A stretch of DNA of 64,000 nucleotides, taken from contig JAFVCE010000006.1 in the NCBI GenBank assembly GCA_017479385.1, positions 87,708 to 151,707 on the forward strand, read 5' to 3'. A program made the position numbers and the translations under genes. Of this stretch, positions 7,161 through 16,512 are shown one piece after another. Under the pieces are notes generated by a model that was not told the DNA's origin, did no database searches, and worked only from the letters and a program-made list of their open reading frames with translations. The first letter of the stretch is position 1. Each line of letters begins with the position of its first letter. Source of the DNA: Bacteroidales bacterium (GTDB lineage Bacteria > Bacteroidota > Bacteroidia > Bacteroidales > P3).

Positions 7161-8708
7161 ATGAGCGTCACACTCACCCCCGAAGACCTGCAACAAATCG
7201 AGGCTCACGGTCTGACTCGCGAGCAGGTCGAGGCTCAGATAGCTCGCTTTCGCAGTGGCTTTCCGCGCACCCAACTTGCCGATGCCGCGACCGTAGAAAA
7301 TGGCGGCATCGTCCGCCTTGGCGACGACGAAATCGGCCACTACATCGACCTATATCAACGCCGGTCTAAACGCCTCAAAACCATCAAGTTCGTGCCGGCT
7401 TCGGGCGCAGCAACACGTATGTTTAAAGACCTCTACGAGTTCTCTGCCAAATACTTCGGGGTGGCCACCAATTTTGCCAAAGAATACCCTTCGGTCAAGG
7501 AGTTTTTGGAGAACATACGCACTTTTGCATTCTTCGAAGACTTGCAGGCCTGCATGGCTCGCAACGGCCTGGATTTGCAGGAGTACATGAACCGTGGCGA
7601 CTACAGCACAATTATTAACTATCTGCTTAAGGACCAGTTTCTTGCCTACGGCTCGCTACCAAAAGGCCTGCTCAAGTTCCACCGCTACGGCGGCGAGGCT
7701 CGCACCCCGGTCGAAGAACACATTGTGGAGGGTGCCGAATACGCCCGAAGCGGCGACGGGAAGGTACACATACACTTCACTGTCTCGCCCGAACACCGCG
7801 ACCTGTTCCGCAAACTGACCACCACCGTGCGAAGCCGCTACGAAAAGATGTTCGGAATTAGGCTAAACTTCTCATTCTCAGAGCAACAACACTACACCGA
7901 CACCATTGCCGTAGACGAGCAGAACAACCCGATTCGCGACGAGGAAGGGCGCCTCGTGTTCCGCCCTGGTGGCCACGGCGCGCTTATCGAGAACCTCAAC
8001 GCCCAGCGCGCCGACATTATATTTGTGAAGAACATTGACAATGTGGTGCCCGACTGGATGAAACACAGCACTATGGTGTATAAAAAAGCGCTGGCCGGAA
8101 TGCTTATCGAACTGACCGACAAGACGTTCCGCTACCTGCGCGCCATCGACGAAGGCTGCTCGCCCCAAATGCTCGCTGCCGCAGCACGCTTTGCCCGCAA
8201 CACGCTGCACATAGAGCTGCCCGACGACTTCGACAGCCTTGCTCCGAAGCAGAGGGCCGCCGTGCTGCACGACAGACTCGACCGCCCAATGCGCATTTGT
8301 GGCATGGTGAAAAACCAGGGAGAGCCTGGCGGAGGTCCATTCTTTACCATTAATACCCATGGAATCAGGGGCTTGCAAATAGTAGAGACGGCTCAAATTA
8401 ACCGCAAAGACCCACAACAAGAGGCCCTACTGCAGAGCTCGACCCACTTCAACCCAGTCGACCTCGTGTGTTCCACTCGCAACTACCGCGGACGATACTT
8501 CGACCTGCGCCAATTTGTGGACCCCGAGACGGGCTTCATAAGCAAGAAAAGTCGTGGCGCACAGACACTTAAGTCGCAGGAACTGCCCGGACTGTGGAAT
8601 GGCGCTATGGCCAATTGGAACACAGTATTTGTGGAAGTGCCCTTAGCCACGTTCAACCCTGTGAAGACCGTCAACGACCTGCTGCGCAAGGAGCATCTCG
8701 AAGGCTAA
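7161..8708 (+). CDS. DUF4301 family protein
   Basis: A 515-residue cytoplasmic protein recognised as the Bacteroidetes DUF4301 family. Visible features include FVPASGAATRMFKDLYEF near residue 77, HIHFTVSPEHRDLF, and FRPGGHGALIENLNAQRADIIFVKNIDNV, which resemble the sugar-nucleotide or NTP-transferase type of fold. The reaction is not known. No signal peptide or membrane segment. The gene ends in a strong hairpin terminator 23 bp downstream, and its stop codon lies inside a copy of the 18-bp repeat. Confidence 0.88.
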   Translation: MSVTLTPEDLQQIEAHGLTREQVEAQIARFRSGFPRTQLADAATVENGGIVRLGDDEIGHYIDLYQRRSKRLKTIKFVPASGAATRMFKDLYEFSAKYFGVATNFAKEYPSVKEFLENIRTFAFFEDLQACMARNGLDLQEYMNRGDYSTIINYLLKDQFLAYGSLPKGLLKFHRYGGEARTPVEEHIVEGAEYARSGDGKVHIHFTVSPEHRDLFRKLTTTVRSRYEKMFGIRLNFSFSEQQHYTDTIAVDEQNNPIRDEEGRLVFRPGGHGALIENLNAQRADIIFVKNIDNVVPDWMKHSTMVYKKALAGMLIELTDKTFRYLRAIDEGCSPQMLAAAARFARNTLHIELPDDFDSLAPKQRAAVLHDRLDRPMRICGMVKNQGEPGGGPFFTINTHGIRGLQIVETAQINRKDPQQEALLQSSTHFNPVDLVCSTRNYRGRYFDLRQFVDPETGFISKKSRGAQTLKSQELPGLWNGAMANWNTVFVEVPLATFNPVKTVNDLLRKEHLEG

Positions 8709-8724
8709 ATATCATAGAATCAAG
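8705..8724 (+). repeat. 18-bp repeat, copy b
   Basis: CTAAATATCATAGAATCAAG overlaps the TAA stop of the DUF4301 gene. Confidence 0.7.
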
Positions 8725-8730
8725 AGTGTA

Positions 8731-8762
8731 GCGAGGCCGCCCTGCGGGCGGCCTCGCTTTTT
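8731..8762 (+). terminator. Rho-independent terminator after DUF4301 gene
   Basis: GCGAGGCCGCC and GGCGGCCTCGC form an 11-bp GC-rich stem followed at once by TTTTT. Confidence 0.85.
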
Positions 8763-8886
8763 GCTCGCCATGATATGGGTTCGACACCCTCTGAGCCTCG
8801 ACCAAACATCGGCAACCAATCACTCTCGCTACGGGTTGTCATCGACAGGGGGTGAATGTTAAAATTTAACATAAAAATTGCGTGCC

Positions 8887-8930
8887 CGATGTTAATACGA
8901 CCTTAATACGACCCTAACCCGACTTTAACC
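8887..8930 (+). repeat. 11-bp phased repeat, copy 3
   Basis: Four units read CGATGTTAATA, CGACCTTAATA, CGACCCTAACC, CGACTTTAACC. This is the CGATGTTAATA-leading variant, also found at 32910-32953. It lies in the 367-bp gap between the convergent DUF4301 and TPM genes. Confidence 0.85.
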
Positions 8931-8961
8931 CTGTGTTTCAATAAGTTACGATTTTTACAGT

Positions 8962-8984
8962 CAAATATCATAGAATCAGACACT
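8962..8984 (+). repeat. 18-bp repeat, copy c
   Basis: CAAATATCATAGAATCAGAC, followed by ACT, lies in the same convergent gap as copy b. The core AAATATCATAGAATCA is identical. Confidence 0.7.
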
Positions 8985-9016
8985 TAGAAAATCGCACACA
9001 GTGACAAAAAGATAAA

Positions 9017-9050
9017 ATTATGTTAAATCTTAAGTTAAATTTAACATAAT
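9017..9050. terminator. AT-rich bidirectional terminator-like hairpin
   Basis: ATTATGTTAAAT and ATTTAACATAAT form a perfect 12-bp stem with a 10-nt loop. Read on the minus strand it follows the TPM gene stop and ends in a T-rich run. A shorter version (ATGTTAAA/TTTAACAT) occurs at 8858-8874. Confidence 0.55.
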
Positions 9051-9075
9051 TTTTAGAAACAATTTAACATTTAGG

Positions 9076-9861
9076 TCAGAAGCGGCCAGAGGCGCCACCG
9101 CCGCCGAAGCTGCCGCCACCGAAGCCGCCAAATCCGCCAAAGCCACCCGATGAGGACGAGCCAGACGACCAGTCGCCCGACGTCCAGCCGCCATAGGGGC
9201 CACCGTAGGCGCCCCAACTGCTGCCGCTCGATGTGCCACCACCGCCTCTGTTTTTAGACGACCAGACGATGATGAAGGCCGTTACGGCAAAGAGGAGAAA
9301 TGCAATGGCAAAGATGCCGTACTCGGAATCATCGTAGTCGTCGGTGTAGTGGGCATAGTCGTATTCGCCCTTAGCCACTGGTTCTATGATATTTAGGGCT
9401 TCGACGATAGCCTCGTAGTACTCGCCTTCGGCAAGATGGGGCACCATTTGGTTGTCGATAATTTTTTTGCAAAAAAGGTCGGGCAGTGCACCCTCAAGTC
9501 CGTAGCCGGTTAGTATGGCCACATCGCCATAGGGTTCTTGCTGGGTTTTGCTTTTGATTATGATTACCAGGCCGTTAGCATACTCCTTTTGACCCACGCC
9601 CCACGATTGGCCAATGCGCTGACCGACGGCCTTGATTTCGTCGCCGCCGAGAGTGGGTGTGATGACGACAAGGATTTGGTTCGACGTTTCGTTGTCGAAG
9701 TTTACCAGCCTGGTTTCGAGCTCATTGAGTTGGCTCTGGGTAAGGATGGACGAATAGTCGTTGACCAGCCTCGAGGTTGGCTCTGGAGACCATTGAGCCG
9801 AAGCGTGCACGAAACTTGTCGCGCACGCCAACAGCAACAACAGTTTTCGGAAAGCCGACAT
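9076..9861 (-). CDS. TPM-domain membrane protein with Gly/Ser-rich tail
   Basis: A 261-residue protein with a signal peptide (residues 1-23), then a TPM domain (about 28-170; VNDYSSILTQSQLNELETRL, ILVVITPTLGG, and ILTGYGLEGALPD). One membrane segment follows (about residues 183-200, IFAIAFLLFAVTAFIIVW), and then a Gly/Ser/Trp-rich low-complexity tail ending GGGGASGRF. TPM proteins with this layout are usually beside LemA, as here (2-bp gap). Exact role unknown; related proteins have been proposed to act in photosystem repair in plants and in envelope processes in bacteria. A copy of the 18-bp repeat lies inside the frame at 9382-9398. Confidence 0.88.
   Translation of the reverse strand: MSAFRKLLLLLACATSFVHASAQWSPEPTSRLVNDYSSILTQSQLNELETRLVNFDNETSNQILVVITPTLGGDEIKAVGQRIGQSWGVGQKEYANGLVIIIKSKTQQEPYGDVAILTGYGLEGALPDLFCKKIIDNQMVPHLAEGEYYEAIVEALNIIEPVAKGEYDYAHYTDDYDDSEYGIFAIAFLLFAVTAFIIVWSSKNRGGGGTSSGSSWGAYGGPYGGWTSGDWSSGSSSSGGFGGFGGFGGGSFGGGGASGRF
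9382..9398 (-). repeat. 18-bp repeat, copy d (intragenic, inverted)
   Basis: The minus strand reads CCTAAATATCATAGAAC, translated as LNIIEP inside the TPM protein. Confidence 0.5.
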
Positions 9862-9863
9862 TG

Positions 9864-10463
9864 TTAGAATTCGAATTTGACGTCGACTGGGTTTTCGGCA
9901 CCTGCCGGAGCGGTGAAGTAGCCTTTACGTTCGAAGCCTAAAATACTTGCTATCAGGCTTGTAGGGAAGCGGCGGACGACCGAATTGTAGGCGTTTACGG
10001 CCTCGTTGAAGTTGGCACGTTCGACGGCAATGCGGTTCTCGGTGCCTTCGAGTTGAACCTGGAGGTCGCGGAAGCCCTGCGTGGCAGCGAGGGTCGGGTA
10101 GCGCTCGACGGTGATGTTGATGGCGCGCGAGAGAGCCGACGAGAGCTGGTCTTGGGCCTCTTGGTAGGCCTTTACGCTTTCTTCGCTGAGGTTGGAGGGG
10201 TCGACCTGGGTCTGGCCCACATGAGAGCGGGCATTGACGATGCCCTGGAGGGTGGAGCGTTCGTAGTCGGCCTCGCCCTGCACGGTGGCAATGAGTTGCG
10301 GCACAAGGTCCATACGGCGTTTATAGACGTTTTCGACCTGCGCCCAAGCTTTTGACACCTGCTCGTCGTAAGTCACCATACGGTTGTTGACATTCGTGAC
10401 CCAAACGCCGATGACGGCGACCACGGCCAGGACTATCACGATAGGTAAAAGTGTTTTCTTCAT
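9864..10463 (-). CDS. lemA: LemA family protein
   Basis: A 199-residue protein with one N-terminal membrane segment (LPIVIVLAVVAVIGVWV) and a helical LemA domain. Family markers are YDEQVSKAWAQVENVYKRRMDLVPQLIATVQG, the central helices, and NEAVNAYNSVVRRFPTSLIASILGF near the C-terminus. LemA proteins have an outside N-terminus and an unknown molecular function. First gene of the lemA-TPM pair, with a promoter box 25 bp upstream. Confidence 0.94.
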   Translation of the reverse strand: MKKTLLPIVIVLAVVAVIGVWVTNVNNRMVTYDEQVSKAWAQVENVYKRRMDLVPQLIATVQGEADYERSTLQGIVNARSHVGQTQVDPSNLSEESVKAYQEAQDQLSSALSRAINITVERYPTLAATQGFRDLQVQLEGTENRIAVERANFNEAVNAYNSVVRRFPTSLIASILGFERKGYFTAPAGAENPVDVKFEF

Positions 10464-10487
10464 TGTTTTGCGAGTTTGAAATTTTGT

Positions 10488-10496
10488 GCAAAGTTA
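10488..10496 (-). promoter_or_regulatory. -7 box of lemA promoter
   Basis: Minus strand TAACTTTGC, 25 bp before the lemA start. Confidence 0.55.
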
Positions 10497-10775
10497 CGCA
10501 CTTTTTCCGAACTGGCCAAATAAATTTTGGCCGAGCGCCATCGGCAGATTCTAAACCACGGTGTGGCAAACCGTTGCGCCAGGGGTGCGGGGCGTTTCTT
10601 TCACCGTAAGTTGCAGAACGGGTGGGGGTTCGCCCGCGCCCGCGGCTGTGGCCGCGGGCGCAGATATGGGGCAGCAATGGCTCGTGTTTGGTAATTAGAA
10701 GTCGGAAGTCCCTCTCGGGGCTTCCGACTTGAGGATTGGTTTATTGCTCAAGCGCGCTGAATGCGCAACGTGGCA
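10497..10775. other. Intergenic region with two strong hairpins
   Basis: No credible gene in these bases between lemA and the oxidoreductase operon. They hold a perfect 11-bp GC stem at 10636-10661 (GCGCCCGCGGC, loop TGTG) and a stem at 10699-10730 (AAGTCGGAAG/CTTCCGACTT). The second follows the end of the oxidoreductase operon and is the likely terminator, although it lacks a long T run. Confidence 0.6.
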
Positions 10776-11327
10776 TTAGAGTTTCTGGACACACTCGATG
10801 AGGCCCTTACCAATCTCGATAGCCTCCTCGTTTTGGGGAATGAGGTTCCAGTGGCGCTGGGGCAGCGAGTGCTCGAGGCCTTCGTGGATGTACTGCTTAT
10901 CGACGATGGGTTTGAGCTGGAGGAAACCACCGAGGACAACCATGTTGAACACCTTGCTGATGCCGAGCTCTTGAGCCTTGGCGGTGGCGGCAATCTTATA
11001 GATGTTGATGTCCTTGCGAGTGGGCTCGTGGGTGATGCCATTGGGGTCGTAGATGAGGAGACCGCCGGGCTTCACGCTGCTCTCGAATTTGTCGAGCGAC
11101 TGCTGATTGAGGATGATAGCAGTGTCGAAAGTGTTGATGATGGGCGAGCTGATGCGCTCGTCGCTGATGATGACGCTGACGTTGGCAGTGCCGCCGCGCA
11201 TCTCGGGGCCGTAGCTGGGCATCCAGCTAACCTCTTTGTTTTGCATGACGCCGGAGTAGGCAAGAATCTTACCCATAGAGAGGACGCCTTGTCCGCCGAA
11301 ACCGGCTATGATTATTTCTTCAGTCAT
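10776..11327 (-). CDS. korC: 2-oxoacid:ferredoxin oxidoreductase, gamma subunit
   Basis: A 183-residue gamma-type subunit. It starts with the family motif IIIAGFGGQGVLSMGKILAY and contains PSYGPEMRGGTANVSV. The complex oxidatively decarboxylates 2-oxoacids to acyl-CoA and reduces ferredoxin. Operon order is ferredoxin, alpha, beta, gamma. Sequence alone does not separate 2-oxoglutarate (Kor) from branched-chain 2-oxoacid (Vor) specificity. The gap to the beta gene is 183 bp, long for an operon; I see no gene in it. Confidence 0.9.
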   Translation of the reverse strand: MTEEIIIAGFGGQGVLSMGKILAYSGVMQNKEVSWMPSYGPEMRGGTANVSVIISDERISSPIINTFDTAIILNQQSLDKFESSVKPGGLLIYDPNGITHEPTRKDINIYKIAATAKAQELGISKVFNMVVLGGFLQLKPIVDKQYIHEGLEHSLPQRHWNLIPQNEEAIEIGKGLIECVQKL

Positions 11328-11510
11328 TGTTGTTTAGTTTTAAATTTAATGTTGACCGTATAGACTTTCCCATTCTTGATGATTATGTGTATAGCCATAC
11401 AAGAGCAAACGTAGCTTTTGTAAGATTGACTTTACTCATGGCTTTATGCATTGGTCTACACATTAATATATATATAAGGAAAAGTCGTTTTCTCGGTTCT
11501 TAATCGGCGA

Positions 11511-12359
<849 letters not shown>

Positions 12360-12443
12360 ATCTCTTTCTGTTGTTTGATATTGTGTTGGTGTGTTCTGGC
12401 GTTATTGTTGTTGCTATAACTTACTTACACTGTCAACACACAT

Positions 12444-13526
12444 TTATTTAATGATTTTGTTTTCAAGGGCTTCGAGAACCTCACCCGGGGTGGGGATAAT
12501 ACCGCCGAAACGGCCGAAGTGTTCGGTTTTGACGTTGCAGGCAGTGGCGAGTTTCACGTCTTCAATCATCTGACCGGCGCTCATTTCGACGCAGAGAATG
12601 CCTTTGACGTGCTTGGCCACCTCGGCCAGTTGTTTGGTCGGGAAGGGGAAGAGGGTGATGAGGCGGAAGAGACCGACCTTGATACCTTTTTCGCGAGCCA
12701 TCTGCATGGCTTTCATAGCGATACGGCTGCTGGAACCGTAGGCAACGAAGATGTAGTCGGCGTCGTCGCAATTGAGCATTTCGTAGCGAACCTCTTTTTC
12801 TTTCATTTCGGCATATTTGGCCTGGAGTTTGTGGTTGAAGACTTCCTGGCGGGCCGAGTCGAGTTCGAGCGAGGTGATGATGTTGTGGGCGCGGTTAGCG
12901 GGTTTGCCCCAGGTGCCCCAAGGAGCGTTGGCGCGGCGCTCTTCCTCGGTCCAGCGGGGAATATAGTCGCGGGTGTAGAGTTTTTCCATGCACTGACCGA
13001 TGGCGCCATCGGAGAGGATGAGGACGGGGTTGCGATATTTGAAAGCGATGTCCCATGCGTCGAACACAAAGTCGTACATCTCTTGCACCGAAGCGGGGGC
13101 AAGGGTGTAGAGCTGATAGTCGCCATGGCCACCACCTTTAACACTCTGGAAGTAGTCGCTCTGCGAGGGCTGGATTGTGCCGAGACCGGGGCCGCCGCGC
13201 ATTACGTTGACAATCACGCAGGGGATTTCGGCGCCAGCGAGGTAGGTGAGGCCTTCCTGCATGAGCGAAATTCCGGGCGAGGACGACGAGGTGGCCACTT
13301 TCTTACCGGTGGCAGCACCGCCGTAAACCATGTTGATAGAAGCCATTTCGCTTTCGGCCTGGAGCACCACCATACCGGTGGTCTCCCACGGCTTTTCGGC
13401 CATAAGGGTTTCCATAACCTCGGACTGCGGGGTGATGGGGTAACCGAAATAACCGTCAGTACCGCTGGCAATCATTGCACGGGCAATTGCCTCGTTGCCT
13501 TTCATTAATTTCAGTTCTTTTGCCAT
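12444..13526 (-). CDS. korA: 2-oxoacid:ferredoxin oxidoreductase, alpha subunit (KorA/VorB)
   Basis: A 360-residue alpha subunit with the pyrimidine-binding domain at the N-terminus (GYPITPQSEVMETLM near residue 28) and PGISLMQEGLTYLAGAEIPCV. The C-terminal part (VEMSAGQMIEDVKLA) is the transketolase-C-like domain. This size class is often annotated as 3-methyl-2-oxobutanoate dehydrogenase VorB in databases; the true substrate cannot be fixed here. The start lies 19 bp after the ferredoxin gene. Confidence 0.92.
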   Translation of the reverse strand: MAKELKLMKGNEAIARAMIASGTDGYFGYPITPQSEVMETLMAEKPWETTGMVVLQAESEMASINMVYGGAATGKKVATSSSSPGISLMQEGLTYLAGAEIPCVIVNVMRGGPGLGTIQPSQSDYFQSVKGGGHGDYQLYTLAPASVQEMYDFVFDAWDIAFKYRNPVLILSDGAIGQCMEKLYTRDYIPRWTEEERRANAPWGTWGKPANRAHNIITSLELDSARQEVFNHKLQAKYAEMKEKEVRYEMLNCDDADYIFVAYGSSSRIAMKAMQMAREKGIKVGLFRLITLFPFPTKQLAEVAKHVKGILCVEMSAGQMIEDVKLATACNVKTEHFGRFGGIIPTPGEVLEALENKIIK

Positions 13527-13545
13527 AGTATCAATTTTTACTTAT

Positions 13546-13764
13546 TTAACACTTGATTTTGTAAACGGAGATAACCCCGTCGGGGCATACCATAGCGCAG
13601 CTGGCGCAGCCGATGCACTTGTCATTGACGGTATGGGTAAAATTGTAGCCCTTTCCGTTTACTTCTTTCGACAGCTCGATACACTTCATCGGGCACACGG
13701 GTACGCAGACCCCGCAACCTTTACAGCGTTCGGTATCGATAACGATTTGTCCTTTAAATGCCAT
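13546..13764 (-). CDS. korD: 2x[4Fe-4S] ferredoxin subunit of 2-oxoacid oxidoreductase
   Basis: A 72-residue ferredoxin with two cluster motifs: CKGCGVCVPVCPMKC and CIGCASCAMVCP. It is the first gene of the four-gene operon and should carry electrons from the TPP-bound intermediate to soluble ferredoxin. A promoter box lies 56 bp upstream. Confidence 0.94.
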   Translation of the reverse strand: MAFKGQIVIDTERCKGCGVCVPVCPMKCIELSKEVNGKGYNFTHTVNDKCIGCASCAMVCPDGVISVYKIKC

Positions 13765-13819
13765 AGTTTTAGTTTTATAAGATTAATAATCAGTTGTTTT
13801 CTACAATACTTTCAAGGCT

Positions 13820-13828
13820 GCAAAGATA
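13820..13828 (-). promoter_or_regulatory. -7 box of korDABC promoter
   Basis: Minus strand TATCTTTGC, 56 bp before the korD start. Confidence 0.6.
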
Positions 13829-14218
13829 CACTATTTTTTTTGATTAATAAAAAAAAATAATATTAAACGGCCGCCAGTAATTGTTAGTTGCCTGATTGAC
13901 AACCAATTGCGTCGTAAAAATATTAATTTTGGCGCTTTCGGCCTTGCCTCGCGCCCTAAAACCCATCGAGCCTGCTCTCGGTACCGCCCAAAGTTGGCTG
14001 GTTGCGGTTTTGTGACACGATTTTAATTTTTTTTAACATTGGGCGGAATTTTAGATTTAATCGCACAGGCCAACGTTCTACAACAAATTATATATCAGTA
14101 TTTTATACCGACAGAACGGCTCGGTTTTTTCTCGTTTCGGGGACGGTTTTTGCCAAGCTTTTTGAAAAAATTGTTTCGGGGTGCAATAATTTTTTTTCTC
14201 GCGTTACTAAAAATTTAG
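13829..14218. other. Intergenic region without a credible gene
   Basis: About 390 bp of AT-rich DNA between divergent operons. An 81-codon frame at 14002-14247 has no recognisable features and runs over the downstream promoter. I see no RNA gene or repeat here. Confidence 0.5.
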
Positions 14219-14227
14219 TATTTTTGC
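14219..14227 (+). promoter_or_regulatory. -7 box of DUF1573 gene promoter
   Basis: TATTTTTGC, 51 bp before the ATG at 14279. Confidence 0.6.
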
Positions 14228-14278
14228 AGTTCAAAAAAATTAGATAAACGAAACAACAAACATTAAAATTTTACGATT

Positions 14279-14752
14279 ATGAAAAAATTCTTTCTCACCT
14301 GCCTCGTAGCTGCCATGACTTTCTTCGCAGCCAACGCCCAGACCACCGAGACCGCCACCACGCCTGAAAACGGTGCCAAAATCAAGTTCATCACTACCGA
14401 GCACGACTACGGCACTATCACCAAAGGCGCCAACGGCGACTGTGTGTTCGAATTCGTCAACGAAGGCAACGAGCCCCTCGTACTCTCCCGTGTGCGCGCC
14501 AGCTGTGGTTGCACCACCCCCTCCTACACCGACAAGCCCGTTATGCCAGGCCAGAAAGGCGAAATCAAGGTTCACTACAACACCAACAGCGTTGGCGGTT
14601 TCTCGAAGACCATCACCGTCAACTCCAACGCCGTCAACACCGACGCCGTAGTGCTGCGCATTCGTGGTAAGGTAGAAGGCGCTCCTGCCCAAAGCCCCGC
14701 TCAGCCCCAGCAGATAGTAACTCCGCAACAGCCCGAGCCCATCAAGAAGTAA
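14279..14752 (+). CDS. DUF1573 domain-containing exported protein
   Basis: A 157-residue protein with signal peptide MKKFFLTCLVAAMTFFAANAQ. A DUF1573 (Ig-like, ASPM/SPD-2/Hydin-related) domain follows: HDYGTITKGANGDCVFEFVNEGNEPLVLSRVRASCGCT, then VMPGQKGEIKVHYNT. The tail is rich in Pro and Gln. Such proteins are abundant in Bacteroidetes and their role is unknown, probably envelope or surface. The aminotransferase gene follows after 37 bp. Confidence 0.9.
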   Translation: MKKFFLTCLVAAMTFFAANAQTTETATTPENGAKIKFITTEHDYGTITKGANGDCVFEFVNEGNEPLVLSRVRASCGCTTPSYTDKPVMPGQKGEIKVHYNTNSVGGFSKTITVNSNAVNTDAVVLRIRGKVEGAPAQSPAQPQQIVTPQQPEPIKK

Positions 14753-14789
14753 GCCCCAAAAGCCACAATAGACCAAACACCATTACCCA

Positions 14790-15989
14790 ATGCCACACAT
14801 TTCGCACAAAGGATTGGAACTGCCCCAGTCGGCCATCCGCAAACTTGTACCTTTTGCCGACGCCACCAAAGCCCACGGCATACACGTCTATCACCTCAAC
14901 ATTGGTCAGCCCGACATCAAAACTCCCAAAGGCGCTCTCGAAACCCTGGCCAACACCAAAATCGACGTGCTCGCATACAGCCCCAGCGCTGGTATTCAGA
15001 GCTATCGCGAAAAGCTGTGCCACTACTACAAGCAGCACGGCATAGACATCACCCCCGAGCGCATACTGGTAACCACCGGCGGCAGCGAGGCTCTGCAAAT
15101 GGCATTCACCTGCTGCCTCAACCCGGGCGACGAAATCATCATCCCCGAGCCCTACTACACCAACTACAACACCTTCGCTAAGCTCTGCGACGCAAAGATT
15201 GTTACCGTGCCGAGCGACATCAAGAGCGGCTTCGCACTGCCGTTGGTCGACGATTTTGAGCAGTATATCACGCCGTATACACGCGCTATCATGATTTGCA
15301 ACCCCAACAACCCGACAGGTTACCTCTACAGCGAGAAGGACCTCTACGCCGTTGGCGCGCTCTGCAAAAAATACGACCTCTACCTCTTTGCCGACGAGGT
15401 GTACCGCGAATTCTGCTACGACGGCGAGGAACACTTCAGTGTGCTCAACCTGCCGGGCTGCGAAAACAACGTGGTACTCTTCGACTCGGTGAGCAAGCGC
15501 TACAGCGCCTGCGGCGCCCGCGTGGGCTGCGTCATCACCCGCAACAGCGAACTCTTCAGCGCCATGATGCGCTTGGCCCAAGCCCGCCTCTCGCCCCCCA
15601 GCTTCGGACAAATCTTTGCCGAGGCCGCCATCGACACGCCACAAGAATATTTCGACGACGTCATTGCCGAGTATACCGCCCGCCGCAACGTCATAGTCGA
15701 AGGCATAAACAAAATCCCTGGCTGCTTCTGCCCCATGCCCAAAGGCGCTTTCTACACCGTGTGCGAGCTACCCATCGACGACAGCGACCGCTTCTGCCAA
15801 TGGCTGCTCACCGACTTCGAATACGAAGGCTCCACCGTCATGCTTGCCCCCGCCACCGGCTTCTACAGCAACCCCGAAAAGGGGCGCCACCAGGTGCGCA
15901 TAACCTACTGCCTCTGCATCGACGACCTGCGCGCCGCCATGAAGTGCCTCGAGGAAGCCCTCAAGGTCTACCCCGGCCGCACCAACTAA
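14790..15989 (+). CDS. Pyridoxal-phosphate-dependent aminotransferase (class I/II)
   Basis: A 399-residue fold-type I aminotransferase related to aspartate aminotransferases. The substrate loop NPNNPTGYLYSEKDL, ADEVYREFCYDG and SVSKRYSACGARVG with the PLP lysine near residue 235 are all present. It transfers an amino group between an amino acid and a 2-oxoacid; aspartate is a likely but unproven substrate. A long GC hairpin follows at 16027-16058. Confidence 0.93.
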   Translation: MPHISHKGLELPQSAIRKLVPFADATKAHGIHVYHLNIGQPDIKTPKGALETLANTKIDVLAYSPSAGIQSYREKLCHYYKQHGIDITPERILVTTGGSEALQMAFTCCLNPGDEIIIPEPYYTNYNTFAKLCDAKIVTVPSDIKSGFALPLVDDFEQYITPYTRAIMICNPNNPTGYLYSEKDLYAVGALCKKYDLYLFADEVYREFCYDGEEHFSVLNLPGCENNVVLFDSVSKRYSACGARVGCVITRNSELFSAMMRLAQARLSPPSFGQIFAEAAIDTPQEYFDDVIAEYTARRNVIVEGINKIPGCFCPMPKGAFYTVCELPIDDSDRFCQWLLTDFEYEGSTVMLAPATGFYSNPEKGRHQVRITYCLCIDDLRAAMKCLEEALKVYPGRTN

Positions 15990-16026
15990 GCCATCGGCAC
16001 CGACATTTTATCGATAAAACAGTAAC

Positions 16027-16058
16027 GAGGCCCGATTTCGCAAGCGAAATCGGGCCTC
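16027..16058 (+). terminator. Strong hairpin after aminotransferase gene
   Basis: GAGGCCCGATTTCG and CGAAATCGGGCCTC form a perfect 14-bp stem with loop CAAG, 38 bp after the stop codon. No T run follows, so termination may be Rho-assisted. A TTTTATCGATAAAA palindrome lies just upstream. Confidence 0.6.
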
Positions 16059-16084
16059 ACTTCATCGCCCCACCATCGCCCAAC

Positions 16085-16195
16085 AGAGGGGTCAACATCG
16101 ATAGCCAATCGATTGGAAATCAAGTCTTATTCGACCTCAACACGACCTTAACCCCTCCTTAACACGACCCAACCCCTAAGAATCAACCAGTTACA
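16085..16195 (+). repeat. 11-bp phased repeat, copy 4
   Basis: The core at 16132-16175 reads CGACCTCAACA, CGACCTTAACC, CCTCCTTAACA, then CGACCCAACCCC. The 5' flank holds CCAATCGATTGG and AAATCAAG; the 3' flank is AAGAATCAACCAGTTA. Confidence 0.8.
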
Positions 16196-16394
16196 AAGCA
16201 GCCTTTTTCATAAAAACCACCCCTCCCACGAACGCTGCGCGAACCAAAATCGGGCCGCTGTCGCGGCCCGATTCGAAAACGAAATATCGATACAACACAC
16301 CCCCTGCCGCCCGGAAAATCCGCACCCAACAAACGCCACAACCACAACCCAACAAACGCCAACTTGCCGCTCTTAACATTTTTTAAATATTGAA

Positions 16395-16443
16395 ACATAC
16401 GTATGTCGAAAAAAAGTTGTAACTTTGCACTTGCAAAGCAAGT
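16395..16443 (+). promoter_or_regulatory. Promoter with two palindromes for T9SS cargo gene
   Basis: The -7 box TAACTTTGC is at 16420-16428. A perfect 12-bp palindrome ACATACGTATGT (16395-16406) covers the -33 region, and an inverted repeat ACTTGC-AAA-GCAAGT (16429-16443) covers the expected start site. These are plausible operators. The ATG follows 84 bp after the -7 box. Confidence 0.5.
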
Positions 16444-16512
16444 CAAAACAAACAACACAAATAACTAATTAACAAACAGTTGCGCCCGTCACACATCAGG
16501 GTATAAATAAAA

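Noticed and set aside
14002-14247. 81-codon frame in the intergenic region before the DUF1573 gene
   Set aside because: Runs across the DUF1573 promoter and has no signal or domain.
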